Positions 27,169 through 35,246 of a stretch of DNA of 64,000 nt are shown one piece after another. The DNA lies in the NCBI GenBank assembly GCA_027531145.1, contig JAPZRF010000023.1:1-64000 (forward strand), in the 5' to 3' direction. Every line of letters begins with the position of its first letter. Position 1 is the stretch's first letter. The notes beneath the pieces are model-generated. The model was not told where the DNA came from. It did no database searches and saw only the letters and a list, made by a program, of their open reading frames with translations. A program made the position numbers and the translations under genes. Origin of the DNA: Brevundimonas sp. Lineage in GTDB: Bacteria; Pseudomonadota; Alphaproteobacteria; Caulobacterales; Caulobacteraceae.

Positions 27169-28212
27169 TCAGGCCTCCGCCGTCTCCGTACGCCTCTTCA
27201 TCAGGGCGTCGAAGCTGTCCCACACGCCCTCGGCACCATGCCAGGCTCCCTTCGTCGCGGCCTTGGAGTATTCGGTCGCCCGGGCCTCGAAGAAGTTGGC
27301 GTGCTCCACGCCCGACAGCAGGGCCTGCAGCCACGGCAGCGGATTCTCGGTCACGCCATAGACTTCCGGCAGCTTCAGCTGGCGCAGGCGCCAGTCGGCG
27401 ATGAAGCGAATGTAGGCCTTGATGTCATCGGGGGTCATGCCCTGCACCGGGCCCTGCTCGAAGGCCAGGTCGATGAACTTGTCCTCCATGGTGATGACGT
27501 GCTTGCAGCAGTCGACGATGTCGTCCGCCACGGCCTTCGTCACCGCCCCCGTCTCCTTGTTGAAGGCGTGGTACAGCTTGATGATGCCTTCGCAGTGCAG
27601 GCTCTCGTCGCGCACCGACCAGCTGACGATCTGCCCCATGCCCTTCATCTTGTTGAAGCGCGGGAAGTTCATCAGCATGGCGAAGCTGGCGAACAGCTGC
27701 AGCCCTTCGGAGAAGCCGCCGAACATCGCCAGCGTCCGGCAGATGTCGGCCTCGGTCTCGACCCCGAACTGGCCCATGTAGTCGTGCTTGTCCTTCATGG
27801 CCTCGTATTCCATGAAGGCCCCGAACTCCGCCTCGGGCATGCCGATGGTCTCGAGCAGCAGGGCGTAGGCGGCGATGTGGATGGTCTCCATGTTGGCGAA
27901 GGCCGCCAGCATCATCTTGACCTCGGTCGGTTTGAACACCCGACCGTAGCGCTCCATGTAGTTGTCCTGGACCTCGATGTCCGCCTGGGTGAAGAAGCGG
28001 AAAATCTGGGTCAGCAGGTTGCGCTCGCCGTCGTCCAGCTTGGTCGCCCAGTCCTTGCAGTCCTCGCCCAGCGGCACCTCCTCGGGCATCCAGTGGACCT
28101 GCTGCTGCTTCTTCCACATGTCGAAGGCCCAGGGGTACCGGAACGGCTTGTAGGCGGCGGAAGGCGTCAGCAGGCCGGACAGGGCGGGCGTGATCGGCGT
28201 GATGGCGTTCAT
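27169..28212 (-). CDS. nrdB: Class I ribonucleotide reductase, beta subunit
   Basis: The beta subunit holds the diiron centre and tyrosyl radical that starts reduction of ribonucleotides by NrdA. In the 347-residue product the iron-ligand pattern E-x-x-H followed four residues later by the radical Tyr is visible in METIHIAAYALLLE. The second pair lies in SWSVRDESLHCEG. Further landmarks are LTQIFRFFTQADIEVQDNYM and FNKMKGMGQIV. The C-terminus ends in acidic and hydroxyl residues. I chose ATG 28212; the 30 codons upstream are unrelated. nrdA is not adjacent and must be elsewhere. A possible regulatory inverted repeat lies about 100 bases upstream. Confidence 0.95.
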   Translation of the reverse strand: MNAITPITPALSGLLTPSAAYKPFRYPWAFDMWKKQQQVHWMPEEVPLGEDCKDWATKLDDGERNLLTQIFRFFTQADIEVQDNYMERYGRVFKPTEVKMMLAAFANMETIHIAAYALLLETIGMPEAEFGAFMEYEAMKDKHDYMGQFGVETEADICRTLAMFGGFSEGLQLFASFAMLMNFPRFNKMKGMGQIVSWSVRDESLHCEGIIKLYHAFNKETGAVTKAVADDIVDCCKHVITMEDKFIDLAFEQGPVQGMTPDDIKAYIRFIADWRLRQLKLPEVYGVTENPLPWLQALLSGVEHANFFEARATEYSKAATKGAWHGAEGVWDSFDALMKRRTETAEA

Positions 28213-28774
28213 GGCGAGCGATTCCAGCGGAGCAGACAGGCTCCACACCCTGCGGCACCCGACCGCCCACGCCAAGCCCCAAATCGCCCATCTTGCGATC
28301 ACATTTCGACGCAGCCCCAGATGTAGTAGGTTCTAGCCAGATTTCTGGGGAGGGATGCGGGGATGAAGGTGAGCGTCCTGCTCCTCAACACCGCCGCCGC
28401 CGTCGTGAGCCACAGTCCCTGCGTCCTGTCCCTGTGCATTCCGAATGATCAGCCTCGCCAGCTGCCCGGAGGCGAAGCTGACAGGGCCATGGCCATCCGC
28501 GGATGCGACCCTCGTGGCGGCGGGTGCCGGCACTCAACAAGCAAGGGACTCCAAGTCACGTCATAGTGATAAAATGATCGAGTGAACCGGAGTCTAATTG
28601 ACTGCCGAGGGAATGGGAGCCTCCGTGTCTTGCCGCGAGTTCACTTGAAGCCTTTGCGCGGCCTGGTTGCAGACCTGCATGTTGAATGATGCAGACCACT
28701 TTGGATGCTTCAGTTTCGAGGGCTTCCAAGATTGCCCAAGTTTGTGTTGATCCAATCCTGTGGCTATCTTCGCC
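28213..28774. other. Long divergent intergenic region, nrdB to lipoprotein gene
   Basis: This 560-base region must carry promoters for both divergent genes. Apart from the inverted repeat at 28315-28350 I see no clear elements. A 67-codon frame at 28363-28566 has no family-like sequence. The segment from about 28560 on is AT-richer than the flanks, matching the lipoprotein gene that follows. Confidence 0.5.
28315..28350. promoter_or_regulatory. Inverted repeat upstream of nrdB, possible regulator site
   Basis: CCCCAGA (28315-28321) and TCTGGGG (28344-28350) are perfect inverted copies 22 bases apart, and the inner bases ATGTAGTAGG loosely resemble one half of an NrdR box. It is located about 100 bases before the nrdB start. 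NrdR control of nrd genes is general knowledge; the match here is weak. Confidence 0.3.
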
Positions 28775-30280
28775 ATGTTGAATAAATGGACCGGGTTTTT
28801 TCGCGTGGCGAGAATCGTGATTCCTTTGAGTGTGGCGGTCTCGCTGTTGTTGCTTTCTTGCGGCGGTGGCGGCGGCACTTCCGCCCCGACGCCGGGATCG
28901 GGAACACCGACGCCGCCTGTTGGCGAGATCATTGTCCCGGTGGTCGGCAGCAGCCGCATGATCACGCCGGAGTTTAACAGCTATAATTTCAATGTGTTAA
29001 GGGTCGCGAGCGACGTCGAGAATCCCGCCTTGATCGCCGGGCTCCGCGCACTCAATGCAGGCAGCCTTCGTGTACCCGGTGGTACTCCGGGCGAATACTG
29101 GGACTGGCAGCGCGGCGGCATTCGTCTCGGACCCTATCCTGGTCTGCCCGGTCCCGCGCCCTTCGGAGATGATATTCTCGCGATTTCGGGCCTCACGCCA
29201 CCGGTGATTGATCGGCTGCTGGACAATGTCGGCACTCCCGCACTTTTTACGGCGAACGTCCTTACAGCTTCCCTGGACGAGAACCTGACCGACATTGCTG
29301 CTTTCCGGGCGCTGGGCCAGCCCATCACTCGCATCGCCCTGGGCAATGAGGAGTACTTCCGGCTCCCCAATCCGGCAGCGCGCTTCCCCTCGGCGCGAGC
29401 CTATGGCGATCTCGCACGCGAGTGGGCGGGCCGGTTTCGGCTTGAGGCACCGACAGCCAGACTGGCCGTGATCGCGCCTTCGCCGCTTCGCAACACCGGC
29501 ATCACTTTCGAAGACTGGATCGCAGGGCTTGATTCGGCCGCCGTATGGCCGGCGGTCGATGCCGTCGCGATCCACCCCTATTTCGACACAACGGCCTTGC
29601 GACCTCTTTCCTCGCCGGCCTCCGGCGAAGCCATGATCGCCGCCATGATCGCTCACGACAACGACTACCTCTCCCGGGTTACGGCCCGGATCCCGGCGAG
29701 CAAGTCCATCTGGGTGACCGAATGGAACGTCTTTGAGGAAGAGGCCGTTGCCGTCTCTGGCGGCAGCTGGCTCACGGCGGTGGCGAATCTGGCCCGCGCC
29801 GTCAACTTCCTCTCCAACCCCAGGGTCGAGCTGTCCTCCATGCACGTTGCCGTCGGTAACCGACAGTGGAGCGCGCTCACGGACGCCAGCGGCCGTGCGC
29901 TGGATTACGCTGACGGGCGACCCGTGGTGATCGTGGGAGCACCTTTCACGCTCACCGCAAATGGCGAAGCGATGGCGCTCCTGGGTGCAGCAACGCGCGG
30001 TGGCGGTTCGGCACAATCCCTCGACCTGGGGGCAGCATCTGGCGGCCGGGTACTGGTGGGCGCTCGCATCGCGAGCACGGACGGCCGGGTACGAGATATC
30101 CTTGTGAACGGACGCGCCACCTCGGTCAGGGTACAGACAAACGGGCGTGTGCTGCTGCTGACGGCGCAGTTCGACCGGGGGACCGTCGCGACGCAGACCC
30201 TGCAGCGCTCAAGTTTCTTCACAGCCGACAATCTGGTCACCCTGCCTCCTTTTTCGGCAGCCTTGATTGAACGGCCTTGA
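28775..30280 (+). CDS. Glycoside-hydrolase-like lipoprotein (TIM-barrel clan)
   Basis: The 501-residue product has a lipoprotein signal ending in L-L-S-Cys near residue 29, a Gly/Thr/Pro-rich linker and a catalytic-type domain. Two segments resemble the acid/base and nucleophile strands of clan GH-A glycosidases: RIALGNEEYF near residue 190 and SIWVTEWNVFEEE near residue 315. The start of the domain, RVPGGTPGEYWDW, and the final beta domain (from about 395) fit an arabinofuranosidase- or glucuronidase-like layout (GH51/GH39/GH79 style), but I cannot name the family. It is probably exported and lipid-anchored. The frame also allows a GTG at 28760; I chose the ATG at 28775. It stands alone and its GC content is a little lower than its neighbours', so transfer is possible. 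Confidence 0.7.
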   Translation: MLNKWTGFFRVARIVIPLSVAVSLLLLSCGGGGGTSAPTPGSGTPTPPVGEIIVPVVGSSRMITPEFNSYNFNVLRVASDVENPALIAGLRALNAGSLRVPGGTPGEYWDWQRGGIRLGPYPGLPGPAPFGDDILAISGLTPPVIDRLLDNVGTPALFTANVLTASLDENLTDIAAFRALGQPITRIALGNEEYFRLPNPAARFPSARAYGDLAREWAGRFRLEAPTARLAVIAPSPLRNTGITFEDWIAGLDSAAVWPAVDAVAIHPYFDTTALRPLSSPASGEAMIAAMIAHDNDYLSRVTARIPASKSIWVTEWNVFEEEAVAVSGGSWLTAVANLARAVNFLSNPRVELSSMHVAVGNRQWSALTDASGRALDYADGRPVVIVGAPFTLTANGEAMALLGAATRGGGSAQSLDLGAASGGRVLVGARIASTDGRVRDILVNGRATSVRVQTNGRVLLLTAQFDRGTVATQTLQRSSFFTADNLVTLPPFSAALIERP

Positions 30281-30338
30281 GCCGCGGCGCGGATTGGGCA
30301 CCGCCTCGTTCGTCCATTATCTTGGCCGTCCCGCCTGA

Positions 30339-30467
30339 GTGCCCGCTGACACACCGGGATGGAGCCTGACGATCCTCGCCATCGCGATCACCGGGTCGGT
30401 CTTCCGCGTCACGGCGGTCGTCGAGATCCGCAAGCCCGACCGGCCCGGACGGGAAACCGAGGCGTGA
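30339..30467 (+). CDS. Possible small membrane peptide or gene remnant
   Basis: A 42-codon frame starting at GTG 30339 encodes a hydrophobic stretch WSLTILAIAITGSVFRVTAV followed by a charged tail EIRKPDRPGRETEA. The pattern of one membrane helix and a basic cytoplasmic tail is protein-like, and codon use is GC-rich. No ribosome site or relative is evident. It may be the end of a lost membrane gene. It lies between the glycosidase-like gene and the convergent serine hydrolase gene. Confidence 0.3.
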   Translation: MPADTPGWSLTILAIAITGSVFRVTAVVEIRKPDRPGRETEA

Positions 30468-30506
30468 GGACCCGGGCGGTGCGCCGCCGCCCCCGACGCT
30501 CGCCCC

Positions 30507-31703
30507 CTACTCCACCGCCGCCCGCACCTGATCCAGGAGCGCGTCCCGCGCGGCGCTGCGGGCGCGGCCGGTGGCGGTCGGCCAGGACGACAGGATCACC
30601 ACCACCAGCCGGCGCTCCGGGTCCACGTGGATCTGCTGGCCGAAGATGCCGTTGGCCTCAAACCGCGTGCCGTCGGCGCGGGTCCACCACTGGAAGCCAT
30701 AGCCCCGGTCGTTCTCCGGGAAGTCGATGCTCTGGGCCGTGGCGCGCTCGAACCACCGCGGGCTGGCGATCTGCCCGCCTGGCACGGCGCCGCGCTCCAG
30801 CGCCATCAGCCCGACCCGGCCCCAGTCCCTCAGGGTGGCCGAGACGCAGCAGCCGCCGCTCTCCCGGCCCTGCGCGTCCAGCATCCAGAAGGCGGCGCTC
30901 TCCATGCCCGCCGGATCCCAGATTTTTTCTTTCAGATAGGCCGCCAGCGGCTGGCCGGTCGCCCGCGCCACCAGCACCCCGATCAGATTGGTCTCGCCGG
31001 TGTTGTAGTTCCAGCGCTCGCCGGGCGGGAAGGCCCGCTCCAGCCGGCGCATATAGGCTACCGTCGCGTCCTCCCCCGCCGGCGGCGGCGTCAGGTAGAA
31101 GCGCGCCACGTCCGAGGTCGGGTCGGTGTAGTCCTCGTCCCAGGCGGCGCCCGAGGTCATGGTCAAGATGTGGCCGATCCGCACCCCTTCATAGGCCCCG
31201 CCCGCCAGCTCTGGCAGATAGTCGGTGACCAGGTCGCCGGTGGAGCGTAGCGCCCCGTCGACGAGCGCTGCCCCGACCAGAGTCGCCGTCAGCGACTTGG
31301 TCATGGAAAAGCTGGCCCAGACATCGCCGGGGGTCAGACCCAGGCCGTAGCGCTCCAGCCGCACCCGCCCGTCCTGCAGCACCAGCACCCCGGCGATGCG
31401 CTCGGCCTCCATGTAGGCCGTCGGGTCGAGGTCGAGCGGCTCCCCCTCGGGCAGCGGCCGCGGGTTGGGCGAGGGGTCGATGCGGGCGTGCGGGATCAGC
31501 TCCGGCATGCGGCGCAGGTCGCGCTCGCGCCGCTCGGCCGGCCAGAACAGCACCTCCATATCCGGCGGGATGGCGAAGGGCGCGGCGGGCGCCGGGGCCG
31601 CAGGCGGCGGCGTCTGGGCCCCGGCGGGCGTCCCTCCCACCAGAGCACCGGCCAGAACGGCGGCCGCGGCGAGGGCCAGCAGGCAGCGACGGAACAGGGA
31701 CAT
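30507..31703 (-). CDS. Serine hydrolase, beta-lactamase family class C type
   Basis: A 398-residue exported protein with signal peptide MSLFRRCLLALAAAAVLAGA. The beta-lactamase/DD-peptidase fold is shown by the S-x-x-K motif in SFSMTKSLTATLVG (about residue 135), the Y-x-N type motif in RWNYNTGETNLIG and the C-terminal segment FEANGIFGQQIHVDPERRLV near the HTG-like position. Such proteins are esterases, peptidases or penicillin-binding proteins; beta-lactam resistance cannot be concluded. I chose ATG 31703, since the 18 codons upstream are not signal-like. It lies 64 bases after gspK on the same strand, so it may be the last gene of the minor pseudopilin operon and a secreted product. Confidence 0.88.
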   Translation of the reverse strand: MSLFRRCLLALAAAAVLAGALVGGTPAGAQTPPPAAPAPAAPFAIPPDMEVLFWPAERRERDLRRMPELIPHARIDPSPNPRPLPEGEPLDLDPTAYMEAERIAGVLVLQDGRVRLERYGLGLTPGDVWASFSMTKSLTATLVGAALVDGALRSTGDLVTDYLPELAGGAYEGVRIGHILTMTSGAAWDEDYTDPTSDVARFYLTPPPAGEDATVAYMRRLERAFPPGERWNYNTGETNLIGVLVARATGQPLAAYLKEKIWDPAGMESAAFWMLDAQGRESGGCCVSATLRDWGRVGLMALERGAVPGGQIASPRWFERATAQSIDFPENDRGYGFQWWTRADGTRFEANGIFGQQIHVDPERRLVVVILSSWPTATGRARSAARDALLDQVRAAVE

Positions 31704-31767
31704 GCAGGAACTCCGCTTCGACGGGGCGAGGAAGGCCCGGCCCCGCCCCGGCGTCAAGCGCCGCGCC

Positions 31768-32673
31768 TCACTCCGGCAGGGTCCAGCGGGTCAGGACCGA
31801 CCGCACCCGCCCGTCGCGACCCACCTCGATCAGGCCCGAGCGCACCGCCTCGCCCCCGGCCCAGGCCACCTCGGCCTCGAAGGCGAAGTAGCGGGTGGCG
31901 ACCGTGACCTGCTCGCGTTCCGCCGCCGTCGGGGCCAGCTCGGCCAGCGCCGGCGTCGCCCAGACGGCGTCGACGTCGGCCCAGCCGCCCGCCGGCCGGC
32001 TGGCCAGCACCCGTCGCGCCGCCTCCACCGACAGCCGCTCCGGCACCAGCATGGCCAGCAGCGGCGCATCGGCCGGGGTCAGGCTGTTGACGTTGAACTG
32101 GCTCGGCCCCGTGGTCGGCAGGGCGCAGACCCGCGGCCGCAGCCGGGCGTAGGCCCCCGCGCCGACCCCCAGCCCGCGCAGCTCGCTGGGCTCTGCCAGC
32201 AGGCCGCCATCGGCGATGGCCTGCGCCAGCCGGCTGGCCAGCCGCTGCGCCTCCCCCGCCGACACGCCCAGCCCCTGCTGGAAGGCGACGAACTGCGCCT
32301 GACCCGTCGGGCTAGGGACCAGCGCGCCGGGCGCCCCCTCGACCAGGCTGTTCAGGTTGAAACAGGCCTGGCCGTCGCGCACGGTCAGGGCCAGTGCCCC
32401 GCCCTCGATCGGGAAGTCGAAGCGCCGGCCGTTCCACTCGGCCGGGGCCGGGGTCCGTTCGGGTGTGGCCTGCACCAGCTGGCGGATCCGCCGCCGCGCC
32501 AGCCGCTCAGCCCCCAGGGCGTACCACTGGGCCTGGGTCTGGACCTCGACGTTCTGGGCCCGCCGGATCGAGAAGCGCACATCGTCCAGCACCACCACGG
32601 CGACGATCGACAGGATCGCCACCAGGATCAGCACGGCCAGCAGGGCCGCCCCCTCGCGCGCGCGGCGGCTCAT
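31768..32673 (-). CDS. gspK: Type II secretion minor pseudopilin GspK
   Basis: GspK caps the pseudopilus tip together with GspI and GspJ. The 301-residue product has a prepilin-like start (REGAALLAVLILVAILSIVA) in which the position after the cleavage Gly is Ala and the +5 residue is not Glu, as is usual for GspK. The large alpha domain is shown by ACFNLNSLVEGAPG and FNVNSLTPADAPLLAMLVPE and by the helix-hairpin-helix-like ASRPAGGWADVDAVW. I chose ATG 32673, which overlaps the gspJ stop by four bases. Length is normal. Confidence 0.9.
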   Translation of the reverse strand: MSRRAREGAALLAVLILVAILSIVAVVVLDDVRFSIRRAQNVEVQTQAQWYALGAERLARRRIRQLVQATPERTPAPAEWNGRRFDFPIEGGALALTVRDGQACFNLNSLVEGAPGALVPSPTGQAQFVAFQQGLGVSAGEAQRLASRLAQAIADGGLLAEPSELRGLGVGAGAYARLRPRVCALPTTGPSQFNVNSLTPADAPLLAMLVPERLSVEAARRVLASRPAGGWADVDAVWATPALAELAPTAAEREQVTVATRYFAFEAEVAWAGGEAVRSGLIEVGRDGRVRSVLTRWTLPE

Positions 32674-33257
32674 CCCGGGCCTCCGCCGACGAGGAACCAC
32701 TGGGTGGTGCGGCCGAAGCGCGGGGCGGTCAGCTCCAGCGTCACCGCGTCCGGCAAAGGCTGGGCCGCCTCGCCCGGCCAGGCGGCGAAGGTGCGGCCGC
32801 TGGCCACAAACGCGATGCGCACCTCGCGCGTATCCTCCAGCAAGGTCTGGGTCAGGGGCGTTCCCGCGCCGGTCAGGTCCGGATAGACTTTCCGCTCGAT
32901 GCGCCCGTCGACCGCGACATAGACTACCCGCTGCAGCGAGGCGCGCGGCCGCCCCTCCGGATTTGACCAGCCCGCCCGGGTCAGGCGCAACAGGACCTGA
33001 CCCTCCCCGCCGGCGAAGGCGGGGCCCGCCCCGGTGCCGGTCCCGGCCACCGTCCGGTCCACCGCCTGCCCCAGATCGGCACGCAGCAGCTGGCGCAGGC
33101 GCTGGAAGTCGGCCCCGGCCTCGGTGGCGGCACGCACCACCTCGCGGTTGGTCAGCGACAGGTTGAGCAGAGCCACCCCCGCCACCGCCAGCAGGCCGAA
33201 GATGGCCAGGGCGATCAGCGTCTCGACCAGAGTGAAGCCGGACCGCGGGCGGCTCAT
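32670..33257 (-). CDS. gspJ: Type II secretion minor pseudopilin GspJ
   Basis: The 195-residue precursor has a prepilin leader and N-terminal helix RSGFTLVETLIALAIFGLLA, with Glu at +5, and the GspJ-specific FQRLRQLLRADLGQAVDRTV and FAGGEGQVLLRLTRAGWSNP segments; the end EDTREVRIAFVASGRTFAAW resembles other GspJ proteins. It forms the pseudopilus tip with GspI and GspK. It overlaps gspK by four bases and gspI by four bases, so all three are translationally coupled. Confidence 0.93.
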   Translation of the reverse strand: MSRPRSGFTLVETLIALAIFGLLAVAGVALLNLSLTNREVVRAATEAGADFQRLRQLLRADLGQAVDRTVAGTGTGAGPAFAGGEGQVLLRLTRAGWSNPEGRPRASLQRVVYVAVDGRIERKVYPDLTGAGTPLTQTLLEDTREVRIAFVASGRTFAAWPGEAAQPLPDAVTLELTAPRFGRTTQWFLVGGGPG

Positions 33258-33631
33258 GCGCCGCTGTCCCGGAAAGCGGTCAGGCGCGCCGTCTCCTGCG
33301 CCCCGTCGAACACCCGCACCTCGATCCGCACCATGCCGGCGTCGGGGGTGGTCGCGACCGTCTGCACCCAGCGCCAGGTGCGGTCGCCCATCACCGTCTC
33401 GCCTTCGGTTTCGCCGAAGGCCGGCGGATTGGGCAGGGTCAGGGCCTGGACCACGATGTTGTCGGCGACGATACCCGACAGCACCCGCGTCTCCACATGG
33501 GTCGCCGCCCGGGTGTTCTCCCCGGCCAGATTGATGAGGGCGAGGGCCGCCAGGGCGAAGACGGCGAAGGCGACCAGCGTCTCCAGCAGGCTGAAGCCGG
33601 CGCGGGGGTCACGGGAGCGAGATCGGGTCAC
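33254..33631 (-). CDS. gspI: Type II secretion minor pseudopilin GspI
   Basis: The 125-residue precursor has the leader and helix RAGFSLLETLVAFAVFALAA with Glu at +5, followed by ALINLAGENTRAATHVETRV and the VADNIVVQALTLPNPP segment typical of GspI, then TWRWVQTVATTPDAGMVRIE. It is the first of three overlapping minor pseudopilin genes. The gene that often precedes it, gspH, is replaced here by a beta-helix protein gene 79 bases upstream. Confidence 0.93.
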   Translation of the reverse strand: MTRSRSRDPRAGFSLLETLVAFAVFALAALALINLAGENTRAATHVETRVLSGIVADNIVVQALTLPNPPAFGETEGETVMGDRTWRWVQTVATTPDAGMVRIEVRVFDGAQETARLTAFRDSGA

Positions 33632-33710
33632 AGTCGAACCGGGCGAGGACAGAACCCGGTCCGCCTACGACATCCGTGTGACAATCCCGTCGCCGATCCG
33701 CCTCGAAGGG

Positions 33711-35234
33711 TCAGCAGCTGAACCAGCTGCGGCACCAGCGGCGGTCGCCGAACGGCTTGTCCGCCGGCACATAGCGACCATCGCCGGTGTACCACCCGTA
33801 ACCGTCCAGGTAACGGCGATAGCCCTCCGGATAGCTGCCGGCGTCGTCGGTGTAGCTGTGGCCGAAGTAACCGTCCTCCTCGCTCCACCAGGCCCGGGAG
33901 TAGGGCTCGAAGACGCAACGGTTCCCCTGGCCGGACCGGTCGACGGGCACGGGTTCGTAGCGGTCCCGGATCCGATAGCGGTAGCCGAAGTAGCAAAGCT
34001 CTCGCGAGTAGACGACATTGCCTGAGCTTTCGACAATCGCCTGGGGATAGGCGAAGGACACGCCCCAAGGGATCCGCGCAAAGGTGTTGTTGGTGACCAC
34101 CGCGCGACCGGCGCTGGCGGCGATCCCGACCGTGTCGGCCCGGACCCGCGAGCCGGTCAGGCTCAGTTCGCCGCCGTGCAGCACCGCGCCCTTGTCGACG
34201 CGGGTGATGCGGGTGTCGGAAACGGTGACCGACGCGCCCTCGAGCACGATCCCCTCGGCGAAGTCCGCGATCAGGGTGTCGATGATGTCCAGACGGCCGC
34301 CGGTGCGGTCGGCGCGGACCATCACGCCGACAGCCCGCGGACCATAGTTGCCCGGGCTCGCGGTGCCGCGCAGGACCACCGTCTGCAGCAGGGACGGCGC
34401 GCCGGCACCCGGCGTGACGTCGATCCCGGTGGTCGCCCCCTGCACCGTGACCTCATGGGCGGTCAGCGTCGCGCTGTCGGCCACGATCGCCGGGCCTATG
34501 GTCTGGGCTTCCAGCACCGCATTGCGCAGGTCGACCTGGCCGCCGTCCGAGAGGATGGCCGGCGCGTCGCCCGCGTGGCGGAAGCCGACCCGGCCGAGCA
34601 CCGCCTGGCCGCCGTAGTTGGCCACGCAGGGCGCCTCCCCGGCGTTGGGCGAGGCGAACACCACGTCGCGCACCTCGACCCGCACGCCCGGGGCGATGGT
34701 CAGGCACGGCAGCCCGTCGGGCGCCTGCAGGGTCGCGGCCGTGTGGCGGCCCCAGTCGCGCGGATCGAACCCGGCCCCCTCCCCGAAGATGGTCATGGGC
34801 CGATCGACGTCGAGCCAGCCGACGCAGGGGCCGCCGCGGGCGCGCAGGATCAGGGTGCCGCCGGGGCGCACCCGCCGCACCGCCGCCTCGATCGCCCCGC
34901 TGCCGGGATTGCCGCCGCAGTCGACCAGCACCACCTCTTCCAGCACCGGCGGGCGCGGCGGCAGGGGCGGCCGGCCATACGGATAGGTCCCGTGACCGAA
35001 GCGGCGATGCGCACGCGGCCGGGCCTGGGCCGGCGGCTGCAGCAGCAGGCCGAAGTTCGGGCGCGTCTGGGCCTCGACCCGCGCCGCGGTCTGGGCCTGG
35101 GCGGTGCCGCCCGTCAGCGGCGTCAGGGCCAGCAGGCCGAGCAGGGCCGCCGGCGCGGCCAGCGCCCGCAGACCGGCGCGCCGGGCGCGGGCCCGGACGG
35201 GGGAGACGGGACGGCGGATCGTCGGGTCGGTCAT
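33711..35234 (-). CDS. Exported right-handed parallel beta-helix protein
   Basis: The 507-residue protein has a long signal sequence with a hydrophobic core (ALAAPAALLGLLALTPLTGG) followed by a proline-rich segment, then a beta-helix of about 300 residues built from short beta strands and Asn/Gly turns: AIEAAVRRVRPGGTLILRAR, DVVFASPNAGEAPCVANYGG, HEVTVQGATTGIDVTPGAGA, SVTVSDTRITRVDKGAVLHG, VTNNTFARIPWGVSFAYPQA. The last 90 residues are aromatic-rich with several Cys (RRWCRSWFSC at the end). I chose ATG 35234 because AGGAGG lies eight bases before it. The gene sits between a Sel1 lipoprotein gene and gspI, so it may be a T2SS substrate or a surface partner of the secretion system. The enzymatic activity, if any, is unknown. 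Confidence 0.8.
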   Translation of the reverse strand: MTDPTIRRPVSPVRARARRAGLRALAAPAALLGLLALTPLTGGTAQAQTAARVEAQTRPNFGLLLQPPAQARPRAHRRFGHGTYPYGRPPLPPRPPVLEEVVLVDCGGNPGSGAIEAAVRRVRPGGTLILRARGGPCVGWLDVDRPMTIFGEGAGFDPRDWGRHTAATLQAPDGLPCLTIAPGVRVEVRDVVFASPNAGEAPCVANYGGQAVLGRVGFRHAGDAPAILSDGGQVDLRNAVLEAQTIGPAIVADSATLTAHEVTVQGATTGIDVTPGAGAPSLLQTVVLRGTASPGNYGPRAVGVMVRADRTGGRLDIIDTLIADFAEGIVLEGASVTVSDTRITRVDKGAVLHGGELSLTGSRVRADTVGIAASAGRAVVTNNTFARIPWGVSFAYPQAIVESSGNVVYSRELCYFGYRYRIRDRYEPVPVDRSGQGNRCVFEPYSRAWWSEEDGYFGHSYTDDAGSYPEGYRRYLDGYGWYTGDGRYVPADKPFGDRRWCRSWFSC

Positions 35235-35246
35235 CGTCACGCCCTC

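Noticed and set aside
28363..28566. 67-codon frame between nrdB and the glycosidase-like gene
   Set aside because: The sequence has no family-like pattern and no ribosome site; coding is not supported.
30507..31703. Serine hydrolase as a beta-lactam resistance gene
   Set aside because: The S-x-x-K fold is shared with esterases and peptidases; nothing in the sequence supports a resistance role.
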